Assembly: GCF_014696615.1 (NCBI RefSeq)
Contig: NZ_JACJQJ010000035.1
Coordinates: 1-64,000 of the forward strand
DNA: 64,000 nucleotides
Direction: 5' to 3'
Origin: Nostoc linckia FACHB-104
GTDB taxonomy: Bacteria; Cyanobacteriota; Cyanobacteriia; Cyanobacteriales; Nostocaceae
The position numbers and the translations under genes were made by a program. Below the pieces are notes generated by a model, which was given only the letters and a program-made list of their open reading frames with translations, ran no database searches and had not been told where the DNA came from. Below, one piece after another: positions 36,762 to 46,453 of the stretch (position 1 is the stretch's first letter; every line of letters begins with the position of its first letter).

Positions 36762-37937
36762 ATGCAGACACGCAAGCTACTCGACTGGTGGGAAACATTA
36801 ACACCCATAGCGCGCACCGGAGCGATCGCATTATTCATTCCGTTGCTAGTACTCAATGGTTGGGCGATTTCGGCAATTTTCAATTACTTCCATTCGTTGA
36901 TTGTGATTTTAGTCGGAGCCTCAGTGCTAGCTTTTCTGCTGAACTACCCTGTTAGCTGGATGGAGCATCATGGTGCTAGGCGAGAGCCGATTGCTATTTT
37001 AGTATTTCTTTTGGCTTTATCAATTTTATTGGCGTTGGGTGTTACCCTGTTTCCCCTAGCTCTGACCCAAGCTCAACAACTCGTGGCTCGTTTGCCAGAG
37101 TTGATTGACTCAGGACGCTCCCAGTTAATGATGTTAAACGAGAAAGCAGAGGTTTTTGGCTTACCAATTAACCTGGATGCCCTAGTCGTGCAAATTAATG
37201 ATCGCGTCAAGGGACAATTGCAAGCGATCGCTGGACAAGTTCTCAATTTGGCTGTAGTTACAGTCACTAGTCTCTTGGACTTTGTCTTGACGATGATTTT
37301 GACTTTTTATCTTTTACAGCATGGGGGTGAACTGTGGGAAAGTTTAGTAGACTGGCTACCTACGAAAGTTCGTGAGCCTTTCTCGCAAACAGTACGTCTC
37401 AGCTTTCAAAATTTCTTTATCACCCAGCTAATTTTATCTACCTGTATGGCATCGGCGCTGATTCCCACATTCTTGTGGTTGAAAGTGCCGTTTGGTCTGT
37501 TATTCGGTTTAACAATTGGGATTATGGCCCTCATCCCCTTTGGCGGTTCTGTAGGTATCGCCTTGACTACCTTATTGGTGTCGCTGCAAGATTTTTGGAT
37601 GGGAGCCAGAGTATTAATGGCTGCGGTGATTGTGCAGCAAATTCTCGAAAACCTAATTGCTCCTCGAATTTTAGGCAGCTTTACGGGTTTAAACCCCGCT
37701 TTGGTGGTAATTTCGGTATTAACAGGGGCGAGAATTGGGGGTCTTCTGGGTGTAATTGTGGCAGTACCTACTGCTGTGGTCATTAAAACTGCTTTAAGTG
37801 TCATCCGTCCAACATCTTTGAGCAGCGATACTGATGAATATACAAATTCCAGCGAGAAAGCTGCACCCGCACTAGAAGAACCCGCAAAACCTGAAGCGAA
37901 AAATCCCCTGAGCATATCAGAAGCTACTTCACCGTAA
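36762..37937 (+). CDS. AI-2E family (PerM-type) transporter
   Basis: A 391-residue polytopic membrane protein. About seven to eight TM helices are seen, starting 'ALFIPLLVLNGWAISAIF', with a long soluble loop (about 105-160) after 'ALTQAQQLVARLPELIDSGR' as is usual in the family. Signature regions include 'LDFVLTMILTFYLLQHGGEL' and 'GIMALIPFGGSVGIALTTLL', followed by 'LIAPRILGSFTGLNPALVVI'. Family members include autoinducer-2 exporters and sodium/proton antiporters, so the substrate is uncertain. The C-terminal 45 residues are a polar Glu/Pro/Ala-rich tail. Monocistronic. Confidence 0.88.
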   Translation: MQTRKLLDWWETLTPIARTGAIALFIPLLVLNGWAISAIFNYFHSLIVILVGASVLAFLLNYPVSWMEHHGARREPIAILVFLLALSILLALGVTLFPLALTQAQQLVARLPELIDSGRSQLMMLNEKAEVFGLPINLDALVVQINDRVKGQLQAIAGQVLNLAVVTVTSLLDFVLTMILTFYLLQHGGELWESLVDWLPTKVREPFSQTVRLSFQNFFITQLILSTCMASALIPTFLWLKVPFGLLFGLTIGIMALIPFGGSVGIALTTLLVSLQDFWMGARVLMAAVIVQQILENLIAPRILGSFTGLNPALVVISVLTGARIGGLLGVIVAVPTAVVIKTALSVIRPTSLSSDTDEYTNSSEKAAPALEEPAKPEAKNPLSISEATSP

Positions 37938-38128
37938 GCAGTTAAGGGACGCTCAAAAAATAAATCATCCTATTGCTGTGTCAGCTGAGGCGAAAGACTC
38001 CGATTATCTTCGTAGCTTTCAACATTGGATAATTTAGTATTGCTAGAATTCCCTAAAAGTAAAACAATTCCTAGCTACCATAGAGTCTGCTCGAAAATTC
38101 AGAACTCCAGCCCTTAATTTTGAATTTT

Positions 38129-39457
38129 TTACTGTGGTTCCATTATTGAACCCATAAACAAGACGCTTCCTGTCTGATTATCACGAATAGCACAGAAGAA
38201 AGGACGGTCAACGATCATTTTAAATGGTTGGGTGGGTGGAGCCGCAGATGTGAGCATAATTGTTGCTGAAGTAGCCGCAGCAGCTTCAGTACCTTCTTCA
38301 TTCACTTCCACAAAGGTTTTATGCTTTACTTGGCTAATGGCAAGGTTTTTACCGATACCAGAAAAATTAGCTTGGTTGCTAAAAGCCTCACCCATACCTA
38401 AAGCTTTGAGTGCATTGTTAAGTGTAATGTCATAGTCTGTTTTAAACCGAGGTAACCGAATTGACCCTTCACGCCTTCTAAATTGAGTCATCCAGTTTTC
38501 CCAGTTCTCTGCATTTAAGCTTTGATAGAAGGTTTTCAGGTTTGAGTTCTGTTTAGGTAAAAAGATGTAAAGACTGACTTTCCCATCTTTGCCATAAGGT
38601 AAGCTAACTGCCTGAAATTGTTCATTTTCTTGGTATCTATACTCCCCATCTTGCGACATCATCGGATGTTGCTTCTGCTTACCTGATGCTAAGTAAAAAG
38701 GTAATGTAGCAGTTTGGCTTTTATCAAATTCGTTGCTCCACTTACCTTTAAAATATATGGCATTAATCAGAAACAGTACTTGATCTGGTTGAATTTGCTC
38801 AACTATTTTGCTGATTTTCCCTTGGGTATTTTCCCTAACCCAGTTATTGATGATTTTGGGTGCTTCAGCATCTTGAAAATTTAAACTTGTCACCTGAGCA
38901 TTATAGAAATCCTTGTTTCTCTTCAGGAAGTCTGACTGAAAGCTGGTGTTTTGATTTGCCCACAGGGAGTTAGCAATAGTCAGATGCACATTAGCATCAG
39001 GATTCTCTAATAGCTTTTTTAATGCTGCGTAAGAGGAATTGATTTCTGATAGATTCATCCCCTGTAATTCCAGGGTTCTCGCCATAGCTTTTTGCGTAGA
39101 ACCGCTGGCTCCGTTATAGGTCATCGCCAAGGCGATCGCTACACTTGAAGGGGAAACAAAAACGTTCTTTTCACTACTTTCATTTTTCAGTACTTCTGAA
39201 AATAGTTTAAAGCCGAATTTGTTGTTAGCATTAACTAGTTTTGTATCTGGGTTAACTGTTTTTTTTTGCAAAGGAGACTCTGTATTTGGCAAACGAGATT
39301 GGGCCATAGCACTCGTATCACTATTAATTTGAGAACAGCCAAGAACACCCAACAGCACAACGCTAGCGGCTGCTAGCACGTAACGTCTTCCTAATCGAAC
39401 ACCGTAACGTCTTTGGAGGAAATTGTCTTTCACACCACTAAATTTCTGCCGATTCAT
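38129..39457 (-). CDS. Serpin-family protease inhibitor lipoprotein
   Basis: A 442-residue serpin preceded by a basic N-terminus and the lipobox 'VVLLGVLGC' (Cys about 41), so it is likely anchored outside the plasma membrane. The serpin core shows 'NVFVSPSSVAIALAMTYNGA', 'IANSLWANQNTSF', 'NWVRENTQGKISKIVEQIQP', 'LINAIYFKGKWSNEFDKSQT' and the C-terminal 'MIVDRPFFCAIRDNQTGSVL'. The hinge 'EEGTEAAAATSATI' is small-residue rich, as in inhibitory serpins. Counting from the hinge puts P1-P1' at about Thr-Ser in 'MLTSAAPP', but the loop is a few residues longer than in alpha-1-antitrypsin, so P1 is uncertain. A subtilisin-like protease gene lies 650 bp upstream on the same strand. Confidence 0.92.
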   Translation of the reverse strand: MNRQKFSGVKDNFLQRRYGVRLGRRYVLAAASVVLLGVLGCSQINSDTSAMAQSRLPNTESPLQKKTVNPDTKLVNANNKFGFKLFSEVLKNESSEKNVFVSPSSVAIALAMTYNGASGSTQKAMARTLELQGMNLSEINSSYAALKKLLENPDANVHLTIANSLWANQNTSFQSDFLKRNKDFYNAQVTSLNFQDAEAPKIINNWVRENTQGKISKIVEQIQPDQVLFLINAIYFKGKWSNEFDKSQTATLPFYLASGKQKQHPMMSQDGEYRYQENEQFQAVSLPYGKDGKVSLYIFLPKQNSNLKTFYQSLNAENWENWMTQFRRREGSIRLPRFKTDYDITLNNALKALGMGEAFSNQANFSGIGKNLAISQVKHKTFVEVNEEGTEAAAATSATIMLTSAAPPTQPFKMIVDRPFFCAIRDNQTGSVLFMGSIMEPQ

Positions 39458-40109
39458 TCTGCCACCTCGTTCGCCATTAATTTTTAGCTGTCTTTTAAAG
39501 TTGACGCTAAATGATGTGTCAAGTGTTAACTATGGCATTCACAGGAGCAAAAAATCTGGTCTGTTACAGTTTTGGTAACAGCAAATAATTTGCAGGAAAG
39601 GTGAAAAACTTCTATAAGGTAGTAATTGCTAATTGAGACGGCTACACAGGCCCATGATTCTCAAATATTTCCTGCCTTTTGGATAAACGTATTGTAGACT
39701 ACAAAACAACCCAATGTCTGCCGTTTCTTGGGTTGGTGTCATCAATAAATTTCATCATTTGCTGTTGAATTCTCTGCAAAGCTTCTATGGTAGAACTGAG
39801 ACTTTGCATATTAGCAATATCTAATACATTTTAGCTGACAACAAGTAGAAATACTCTGCAGATTCAGAAAATTGGTCTAGATTAATGTGTTTTTAGAATT
39901 GACAAAAGTACTCACGCATTTGCCAAGAAATCATTTTTTATCATATATGTAAGTTTGAAGTATGTAGGGTTAAACCCCTTATTAAAAATAGGACTTACGC
40001 AACTGGCACAAATATTTTCGGGGCGTGGCGGTCAAAAATTGGACTTTGGACTTTTGACCCGTGACAACCACTGCGGGAAAAATATGACACTTGCTTAAGT
40101 CCTAATCTC
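39458..40109. other. Intergenic region between protease and serpin genes
   Basis: A 650-bp AT-rich gap. It contains the short open frame at 39699-39809 and a direct or inverted near-repeat around 39990-40105 ('aggacttacgca' and 'acttgcttaagtcct'). No other coding sequence was seen. Confidence 0.4.
39699..39809 (-). CDS. Possible small ORF or gene remnant
   Basis: A 36-codon frame beginning 'MQSLSSTIEALQRIQQQMMK' and continuing 'FIDDTNPRNGRHWVVL'. The amphipathic helix and the second half look like real protein sequence, but there is no clear ribosome site and an in-frame stop lies a few codons before the ATG. It could be the remnant of a larger gene. Confidence 0.22.
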   Translation of the reverse strand: MQSLSSTIEALQRIQQQMMKFIDDTNPRNGRHWVVL

Positions 40110-41738
40110 TTATGGCTGATTGGGAATTTTGACTGCTCCAGTGGAACTAGCGGGTACAGTCCACCAAGCAAGACCGTAAGATTGAGTAGGCTCGTTGACT
40201 TGTTGACGCATTTGGACGCGGATTTTGTAATTTCCATTCGCGGGAATAGGGCAGAAAATGTGTTCTACACTATCAACTTGGCTAATAGATGAGCAAACAG
40301 TAGCCGCATCTTGATTTTGACTATCAGCTTTTACAAGATAAAGGTCAAGATTATTTAAACCGCGATCGCGGAAACTATCTCCAACATCATAAAGCTCATT
40401 TTTATTGCGATCGTTAAGCTCTACCAACCTGTCCCAAGTCAAGGTGATAGCAACGAAACTTCCTTGTTTTAAAGGTTTAGCTAGGGCATATTCTACAGGT
40501 GCAACTGCATCGACTGTGCGGTAATCCCAACCAATAGCAGGTGCAAAAGTTGATGGCTGCCATTGACCTGCGCTAAATTGCTGATAAGCGCGAAATGCAT
40601 TCAAATGACCTGTTCCCATTTGGGAATCTAAGGGAATTTTGGGGTCTTGATAAGCATCAGAAGCTAGCCAATCTAAGTTTTGTTTATCAATGATTGTGCG
40701 AGTCATTCCCAACCGCAAACCATCACCGCTATCTTGAATTTTGTCGGCGGAATTCATTAATACAGCTTTCATCACCTGATGACGGCGAGAATCAATACTC
40801 CAATTAGGTTGTTTTTTTCGTAACTGGCGATCGCCAAATTCCTGCAATAAAGCAACAGTAGCTGTTAGGTGAGGCGCTGCAAAGCTTGTCCCTGTAACCT
40901 TATTCAGTTTGCCATCAGGATTGAGCAGCGCAATATTACTACCAGGCGCAACTATGCTAATAGCACGCCGTCCACCTATATTAAACTCCTTGCCCACTAG
41001 CCTACCACTCGCTCCCTGGTCAGCACCTGCTAGATTAGAAACATCAACTTTATTAAAAATTCCTCCCCGTCGAGATGAAAAAGCCACGTTAATGGCATTA
41101 AAATTATCTGTAGGGATAGGAATCCCGCCTTTACCTTGGTTGCCTGCGATCGCATACACAACATCATGAACGCGACTAGACCAGTCAATACATAGTGTCA
41201 GTAAAGCATTACCATCTAAAAGAGCATCGGGGCGCGGATCGCGATTGAGGGGTTCGCCAAAGCTAAAATTAATAGCACGAACATCACCAGCATTTTGTAA
41301 GGCTATGTGTTGAGCTGATAAACATTCTTCTGGTTGACCCATGTTTTTAGTCGAGCCAACAGCCGAAGAATAAAGTCGTGCTTGTGGCGCAACTCCCGGC
41401 CAAGCTTTATCTTTACTGACCATTACACCAGCAACATTATAAGCATGGGAGTCAACGCCACTATTTGATTGAGCAGGGCCATTGCGTAAAAAAACTGCGG
41501 CTAGAGATATAGCACGATTTTTAGACACTGCTTTATCCCAACCAAACATTCCCGGTCGTCCGATTTCCACCTGACCAATAGCGATTTTGCGCCCGCTCAA
41601 ATTATAAGGAGCTTGGTGTAACCTTAAAGCATCAATACCATTGGTGCCAAAAGAAGTTTCATAAACCGCAGCTAGTACTGGCAAACTCAAACAAGAAGCA
41701 CTTAATCCCCAAATTATCCAAGTTAGTTTTTTAGTCAT
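40110..41738 (-). CDS. Subtilisin-like (S8) serine peptidase, secreted
   Basis: A 542-residue protease with a signal peptide (cleavage likely after 'LSLPVLAA', about 24). The catalytic His is in '[11 protein letters not shown]', the oxyanion Asn in '[10 protein letters not shown]' and the Ser in '[16 protein letters not shown]'. At the usual catalytic Asp the sequence reads '[12 protein letters not shown]', with Glu where subtilisins have Asp. The C-terminal 150 residues ('[12 protein letters not shown]', '[13 protein letters not shown]') resemble a pre-peptidase/P-domain-like beta fold. The start codon lies in a tandem heptamer array without a ribosome site. The serpin downstream on the same strand could be its inhibitor, which is inference. 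Confidence 0.88.
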   Translation of the reverse strand: MTKKLTWIIWGLSASCLSLPVLAAVYETSFGTNGIDALRLHQAPYNLSGRKIAIGQVEIGRPGMFGWDKAVSKNRAISLAAVFLRNGPAQSNSGVDSHAYNVAGVMVSKDKAWPGVAPQARLYSSAVGSTKNMGQPEECLSAQHIALQNAGDVRAINFSFGEPLNRDPRPDALLDGNALLTLCIDWSSRVHDVVYAIAGNQGKGGIPIPTDNFNAINVAFSSRRGGIFNKVDVSNLAGADQGASGRLVGKEFNIGGRRAISIVAPGSNIALLNPDGKLNKVTGTSFAAPHLTATVALLQEFGDRQLRKKQPNWSIDSRRHQVMKAVLMNSADKIQDSGDGLRLGMTRTIIDKQNLDWLASDAYQDPKIPLDSQMGTGHLNAFRAYQQFSAGQWQPSTFAPAIGWDYRTVDAVAPVEYALAKPLKQGSFVAITLTWDRLVELNDRNKNELYDVGDSFRDRGLNNLDLYLVKADSQNQDAATVCSSISQVDSVEHIFCPIPANGNYKIRVQMRQQVNEPTQSYGLAWWTVPASSTGAVKIPNQP

Positions 41739-41775
41739 TTGTCATTTGTCATTTGTCATTTGTCATTTGTCATTG
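41734..41775. repeat. STRR array GTCATTT x5 plus partial
   Basis: Five perfect GTCATTT heptamers and a sixth partial unit. On the minus strand the unit reads AAATGAC, and the first unit supplies the ATG (41736-41738) of the protease gene. Confidence 0.9.
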
Positions 41776-41919
41776 GGTAATTGGAGTTGGGTGTTTGGTG
41801 TTGGTAATTTCCCCTTGTCCCCTCATCCCCAGTTCTTACTCCGGGATCAAATTTATGAGCGATCGCTAAATATTTTGTTACAATGCTTACAGACGAGGAT
41901 GCTTGAAAACCCACTAGCC

Positions 41920-42627
41920 ATGACCCAAAACCGATCTCAAAAGCCCATTGTTATTTCTCCATCTATCTTATCAGCCGATTTTAGCCGTCTTGGTGACGAA
42001 GTCCGTGCTGTAGATGCTGCTGGAGCTGATTGGATTCATGTTGATGTAATGGACGGTCGTTTTGTACCTAATATTACGATAGGTCCTCTGGTTGTGGAGG
42101 CGATTCGTCCGGTGACCACAAAGCCACTGGATGTCCACTTGATGATTGTGGAGCCAGAAAAATATGTGGAAGGCTTTGCTAAAGCGGGTGCTGATATTAT
42201 TTCAGTTCATGCTGAACACAATGCTTCACCACACCTACACCGCACTCTTGGACAAATCAAAGAACTCGGTAAACAAGCTGGAGTTGTACTCAATCCTTCC
42301 ACACCTTTGGAACTAATTGAGTATGTACTAGACCTTTGCGATTTAGTACTAATTATGAGCGTCAACCCTGGTTTTGGCGGTCAAAGCTTTATCCCGACCG
42401 TAGTACCCAAAATCCGCAAGCTGCGTCAAATGTGTGATGAACGCGGTCTTGACCCTTGGATTGAAGTTGATGGTGGGCTGAAAGCCAATAATACCTGGCA
42501 AGTTTTAGAAGCCGGCGCTAATGCGATCGTTGCAGGTTCAGCTGTATTTAACGCTCCAGATTATGCGGAAGCAATTACATCCATTCGTAATAGCAAACGC
42601 CCCACACCAGAATTAGCTAAAGTTTAA
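41920..42627 (+). CDS. rpe: Ribulose-phosphate 3-epimerase
   Basis: A 235-residue TIM-barrel enzyme that interconverts ribulose-5-phosphate and xylulose-5-phosphate in the Calvin and pentose phosphate pathways. Motifs: '[17 protein letters not shown]', '[20 protein letters not shown]' (catalytic Asp and metal site), '[14 protein letters not shown]', '[16 protein letters not shown]' and '[20 protein letters not shown]' (second Asp). I chose the ATG of '[13 protein letters not shown]'; an ATG seven codons earlier is possible. The longer upstream frame runs through repeat DNA and is unlikely to be translated. A strong hairpin follows the stop. Confidence 0.95.
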   Translation: MTQNRSQKPIVISPSILSADFSRLGDEVRAVDAAGADWIHVDVMDGRFVPNITIGPLVVEAIRPVTTKPLDVHLMIVEPEKYVEGFAKAGADIISVHAEHNASPHLHRTLGQIKELGKQAGVVLNPSTPLELIEYVLDLCDLVLIMSVNPGFGGQSFIPTVVPKIRKLRQMCDERGLDPWIEVDGGLKANNTWQVLEAGANAIVAGSAVFNAPDYAEAITSIRNSKRPTPELAKV

Positions 42628-42659
42628 TTCCCGAGAAGTTAACCATACTTGATCAAAAC

Positions 42660-42688
42660 AAATAGGGTGGGCATTGCCCACCCTATTT
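42660..42688. terminator. Perfect 14-bp bidirectional terminator
   Basis: AAATAGGGTGGGCA and TGCCCACCCTATTT are perfect arms with a minimal loop, 33 bp after rpe and 36 bp after the convergent HpsJ-like gene. A similar GGTGGGCAtTaCCCACC core occurs near 58235-58251. Confidence 0.88.
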
Positions 42689-42723
42689 TATAGCTTAAGG
42701 CGCTGAAAATTTTTTGATTTTAA

Positions 42724-43449
42724 TTACCTACTAATTCTTGCCCATTGAGTGGCTTTCCAAAAGCTAAAAAATAAAGTTGCAGCAACCAAAGCTCCCAGAT
42801 TCCATTTCACAGAATTTTTGATTAAGGTGAGTCTTTGGGAAGATTCGGTAGCTTGCGCTTGAGCTTTAATTTGTGATTTTACCTTAGATACTTCTGATAA
42901 GATTTGGGTTTTTACTTCCTGAGGGCTTTTACCGTCTAATGCACGACCTTGTTCCCTTAAAATATTACCTATTTGTTCTGGGGTAGCTTGATTTAATCGC
43001 TGTTCTACTTGTTGCGCTTGGGTTAGTTGTTGTTTAGATACATTGCTAATTTGAGCTGCGCTCTGCTTACTCAGACGAACTGTATTACCAACTCCCAAAG
43101 GAATCATTAACAAAAATACTACTGCTAATAATAAAGTTAACCAAGATATTAGCTTTAAACTTAGGAATTCCCATTTGTTGCGAGAATGCATCTCTCCATA
43201 AAATACCAGCGCTAAACCAATTAAAGGTACAGGTACTCTTTCAACAAGCGCTCCAAAGGTTTGAAATTCCCACGCAGGATTCATAAAATTTGGTGGGACA
43301 AACATCTCAACTACATCGAATAATGCTAATATCAGCAGTCCGTAGCCAAGCATTCGCAAAATCTTCGTTGAGCCTGTCTGACTAAAAGCAAATTCCTGTA
43401 GTTCTTGGACTAATCCGGGAATGAATTTATCGCTACTTGATTTGGTCAT
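42724..43449 (-). CDS. HpsJ-like membrane protein
   Basis: A 241-residue protein with four TM helices: 'MLGYGLLILALFDVVEMF', 'VPLIGLALVFYGEM', 'LISWLTLLLAVVFLLMI' and near the C-terminus 'NLGALVAATLFFSFWKA'. Between the third and fourth is an Ala/Gln/Lys-rich coiled coil (about 125-205). Layout and sequence resemble HpsJ-family proteins linked to hormogonium polysaccharide secretion in filamentous cyanobacteria; I make this call from recall of the family and cannot test it. No other hps gene is nearby. Confidence 0.6.
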   Translation of the reverse strand: MTKSSSDKFIPGLVQELQEFAFSQTGSTKILRMLGYGLLILALFDVVEMFVPPNFMNPAWEFQTFGALVERVPVPLIGLALVFYGEMHSRNKWEFLSLKLISWLTLLLAVVFLLMIPLGVGNTVRLSKQSAAQISNVSKQQLTQAQQVEQRLNQATPEQIGNILREQGRALDGKSPQEVKTQILSEVSKVKSQIKAQAQATESSQRLTLIKNSVKWNLGALVAATLFFSFWKATQWARISR

Positions 43450-43659
43450 GTTCCTAGCACAATAAAAAAGAAAGATTTGAAATGAGGAGAATCCGAGGTT
43501 TGTAATATAAGGTTTTGCTATTACTATTGCAAATAAAACCAGACGGTTTGCAACACATTCTAATGATAGAAGTTAGCAAATATATTCCTTTTTCATAAAA
43601 CCTTAATGTAGTTCTCACCCTTATTTACTCCTAAAAAGGAGAAATTAATAGTCTGCATA

Positions 43660-43839
43660 TCAGCGTGAAACTATGTAATTGTAGTTTTCAAACCATGCAA
43701 CGGTGTGAGATTGATCCTGAGACTGTTCTGATTTTGGCTTTTCTATAGTTGTAGTCAGCAAAATCTTGACTAAAACTAACAGGACTCCACCCAAGGTGAG
43801 AGCCAAAATCATAATCCGCAGTTGTTTCCACAGATCCAT
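43660..43839 (-). CDS. Possible small single-span membrane protein (59 residues)
   Basis: An ATG frame starting 'MDLWKQLRIMILALTLGG' with a hydrophobic helix 'VLLVLVKILL' extending it (about residues 8-29), then a polar tail with 'KPKSEQSQDQSHTVAWFENY'. A basic/amphipathic start, one helix and a polar tail is a common small membrane protein layout. AAGG precedes the ATG but is only 2 bases away. I do not recognise the family. Confidence 0.4.
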   Translation of the reverse strand: MDLWKQLRIMILALTLGGVLLVLVKILLTTTIEKPKSEQSQDQSHTVAWFENYNYIVSR

Positions 43840-44344
43840 TACCTTGAAAACTCCGCAACATCCTAAATTTGCTAATTTCTACTGTAGACGCAAGAAAAGG
43901 TAAAATGACCCCAAAATCAGCACTGCGATCGCCACTAAGCAAAAAAGGTATAAAAGTTAATGGTAGTTATAACCCTGGTAAAGCCCTGACACAGAGTATT
44001 TCGTTAATTTTCACACAGCAATAGATAACAACAAGTGAGCTAACTCATCTTGGTTTATATTTTACTGTAATGTTTATTTTCAGTAATTATCCTGAAATAA
44101 CCGTAATTATCATTACGTGCTAATTATTGATAATCAAGATTTTTATTTGATTTTAATCAAATCTTCACTTTAACTATGTTTTATTTATTTAACCAAATTT
44201 ATACTAAAATCTAGGTCATATCTAGATTATCAAAAAAAGTAGGCTCTTTTTTCTTATAAAGTTTGTGTAAATTTATTCTTGCAGATCTAATAGCGAAGTA
44301 TAATTTTACACATTTTTTAAATCTACTAGTTCAACACACAAATA

Positions 44345-44416
44345 TTGACAGGTGTAGATTGGGTCAAGGGAAAAGGGGAAGGGTTTAAAGCCTTTACCCT
44401 TTCCCCCACCTGTCAA
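44345..44416. repeat. Purine/pyrimidine inverted repeat, copy 3
   Basis: Perfect outer arms TTGACAGGTG/CACCTGTCAA enclose GGGAAAAGGGG opposite CCCTTTCCCCC, so 72 bases can fold into one long hairpin. Related purine-rich/pyrimidine-rich elements lie at 4096-4140 and 34136-34172. Confidence 0.7.
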
Positions 44417-44702
44417 AAAGACTTTGGCAGACTACAACTCTTGATTGCTATAGGTTTTGAAGGCAATCCTATTTGCCAGCAAAAAGTGCATGGGAGTGGA
44501 TTTAAAACTTAATTAAGCTGTTCCACATTTAACTTGCACATTGACTCGATTAGGCTGTTGACTGCCAACGGTCAACAGTCAATAGCTAACAATCACCACG
44601 AGTAGTTATGCAATTTAAAGCTGTATTAGCTTATTAAGTTCCCAACACCCAGCACATACTTTTATACGCAACTATCAACTATATAGTGTTGCCATCTTTA
44701 AC

Positions 44703-45413
44703 TTATACTTTAGCTGTAGCTTTTTGTTGCTGTTTTTGTTTGCGACGTAAAGTTACACCGAAACCTGCTGCCGTTAATGAACCTATGATAGTTAAAGGTT
44801 CAGGAACATCATCAGGATTACCAGGGGTCGCAGAACCAAAGGTTATGTCATCAAAGGCAATCTGATTAATAGTTCCACCGAAATCTACAGATTTAGCAAT
44901 ACCTGAAAATGATACACCAATTGGCACAAATGGGCTAAATGCACCATTTGGATCGGGCGCACCGTTAGAAGGAGTTGTTGGTAAATTTAGCGTGGCAAGT
45001 AAGTTACCAGTAGCATTGAGACCATCATAAACCTTGATAAAACCAGGATTATTGATCGCAGAATAGAAGAATGAAAACCCAGTTGTGAAGCCGTTCAACG
45101 CATTCAAAGTTGCGGCTGTTCCATTGAGGAAAAATAAAGCAGTACTTGGGCTAGGTTCACCCCCAAAATTACCAGTTCCACCAGCATCTCGATCAACAAT
45201 ACCCAATGCATTGGACGAGAAAGTAATGCCATAATCACGGGGAGCCGTATTGTAGAAGTTACCTACAGGATTTACGTTCCCAACCCCTTCAAAGTCAAGA
45301 ACGACTACAGCTGCTTTTGCTTGTCCCATACTCATGGTTCCAGCAGCTAGAGATGTAAATGCACCTACAGTCAAAGCTTTCAGCAATTTTTTTCTGATTG
45401 CAAATCTAGTCAT
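44703..45413 (-). CDS. PEP-CTERM sorting-domain protein (duplication copy A)
   Basis: A 236-residue exported protein from the ATG of 'MTRFAIRKKLLKALTVGAF', chosen because GGGAG lies 8 bases upstream; an in-frame ATG five codons earlier is weaker. A signal peptide (to about residue 35, 'GQAKA') leads to a Gly/Asn/Thr-rich beta domain beginning 'AVVVLDFEGVGNVNP' and containing 'VGVSFSGIAKSV'-like beta strands and 'INQIAFDDITFGSA'. The C-terminus has the sorting signal 'VPEPLTIIGSLTAAGFG' and 'VTLRRKQKQ'. PEP-CTERM proteins are processed by exosortase and displayed or released with exopolysaccharide. It is the paralogue of the gene at 46454-47119 and lies in the tandem duplication. Confidence 0.88.
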   Translation of the reverse strand: MTRFAIRKKLLKALTVGAFTSLAAGTMSMGQAKAAVVVLDFEGVGNVNPVGNFYNTAPRDYGITFSSNALGIVDRDAGGTGNFGGEPSPSTALFFLNGTAATLNALNGFTTGFSFFYSAINNPGFIKVYDGLNATGNLLATLNLPTTPSNGAPDPNGAFSPFVPIGVSFSGIAKSVDFGGTINQIAFDDITFGSATPGNPDDVPEPLTIIGSLTAAGFGVTLRRKQKQQQKATAKV

Positions 45414-46262
45414 AAAGCTAGCTCCCATTAACAGATATAAGGTTGATGGTAGATGTCCCTAAAGTAAAATTCGCTACCATTAACTTAAATCCTGCTGTCA
45501 ACGATGAGTAGCCAATAGGTTATAAAAAAAACCACCGTTGAAGATAGCATCATTTTTTTAATTTAGATTTCATCTGCTTATTTCTACTAAATAAGCAGAC
45601 TGATTGTTTTTATTATTGTATAAATTTTAAATTACTTACAAGTAACTACTTATGTTTACCAAAAATTTAAAAATTTTTTTATACTTTATTTAATCTCAAT
45701 TGTACCCAAAACTTTACAGAGCAAGCAATTTCATATTTAATACAGAGTATTTTCTGTGTAAGTGTATAAATTATTAGTAAATTTTACTCTGTCCACAAAA
45801 TAAACTACTCCAGTGTGCAAGCAAGTAAGATATTCTTCTAAATTAGGCAAATCAGCGCTTAAACGGGATGAAACAAATAATTAAAAAAAGGTGGGTTCTG
45901 TCCCACCTAGTTCTAACTATTTACTGATGATTCAATTGAGATTGAAATACTTACTTATGTCTACCTAGCCACTTGGCTGTAGCAATACCGATAATACCTG
46001 CAAAAACAGGATTACTGAGAAACTTAATAATGCCTGGTTGCTCTGCTAATACCTCACGGAAAATATCGGGGTGATTGTGATAGACAAAGGATGCAAGTTT
46101 GCTGACATCATCAGCACTCATACGGCTGGCATGATGAGTAGAAAGACTCAGTTGTTGTTCTAGATGACGTTCATCCAGTCCTCTTTCCTTGAGATGCTTG
46201 AAAAAGGCTCTGGCTACATCATCTCGTTCGTTGGGTTTAATTTGCGCGATCGCCTGGGCATG
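44703..46262. repeat. Tandem segmental duplication, copy A
   Basis: This block (PEP-CTERM gene, 520-bp upstream region, 3' part of a small conserved gene) is repeated at 46454-48106. The upstream regions share long stretches, for example 'TTATTATTGTATAAATTTTA' in both (near 45610 and 47320), and 'GCTACCATTAACTT' in both (near 45474 and 47181). The small-gene parts encode about 100 residues with only four differences. The mature parts of the PEP-CTERM proteins are hardly alignable. Confidence 0.85.
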
Positions 46263-46271
46263 TTCAGCCAA
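45951..46271 (-). pseudogene. 5'-truncated copy of the small conserved gene
   Basis: The last 101 codons of the gene at 47797-48318, from 'QAIAQIKPNERDDVARAFF' to 'AAKWLGRHK'-like end, with four substitutions. Upstream of this the sequence no longer matches: the N-terminal 70 codons are replaced by unrelated DNA, leaving only an improvised start 'MAEHAQ' with no ribosome site. The breakpoint lies next to duplication copy B. It may still be translated but is best seen as a remnant. Confidence 0.75.
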
Positions 46272-46453
46272 AAGTTGCTTTTTTTTCTTCTGTTATAATG
46301 GCTCCTCTGCCAGACAATCTCATTTACTTCTTTTGCTTTGCGTCTATATTGGCGTTTAATTTCATCAAATCTAATGCCTCATTTTAGTCGTGTTAGTCCT
46401 CTACATAAATTTCAAAATCAAATATGAGTCCTATCTTAGTTGCAATGTTTAGC

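Larger units (their letters stand above)
43450..44702. other. Long intergenic region
   Basis: A 1.25-kb AT-rich stretch. It holds the short membrane-protein frame at 43660-43839 and an inverted repeat at 44345-44416. A competing 84-codon frame at 43688-43942 uses a TTG start and looks non-coding. Nothing else was seen. Confidence 0.45.

Noticed and set aside
43688-43942. 84-codon minus frame with a TTG start
   Set aside because: No ribosome site, no fold pattern; another frame in the same stretch (43660-43839) is more protein-like.
46272-46420. Open minus-strand stretch with 'FDEIKRQYRRKAKE' next to the duplication breakpoint, considered as a transposase remnant
   Set aside because: Too short and without a recognisable transposase motif; only noted as foreign to the duplication.
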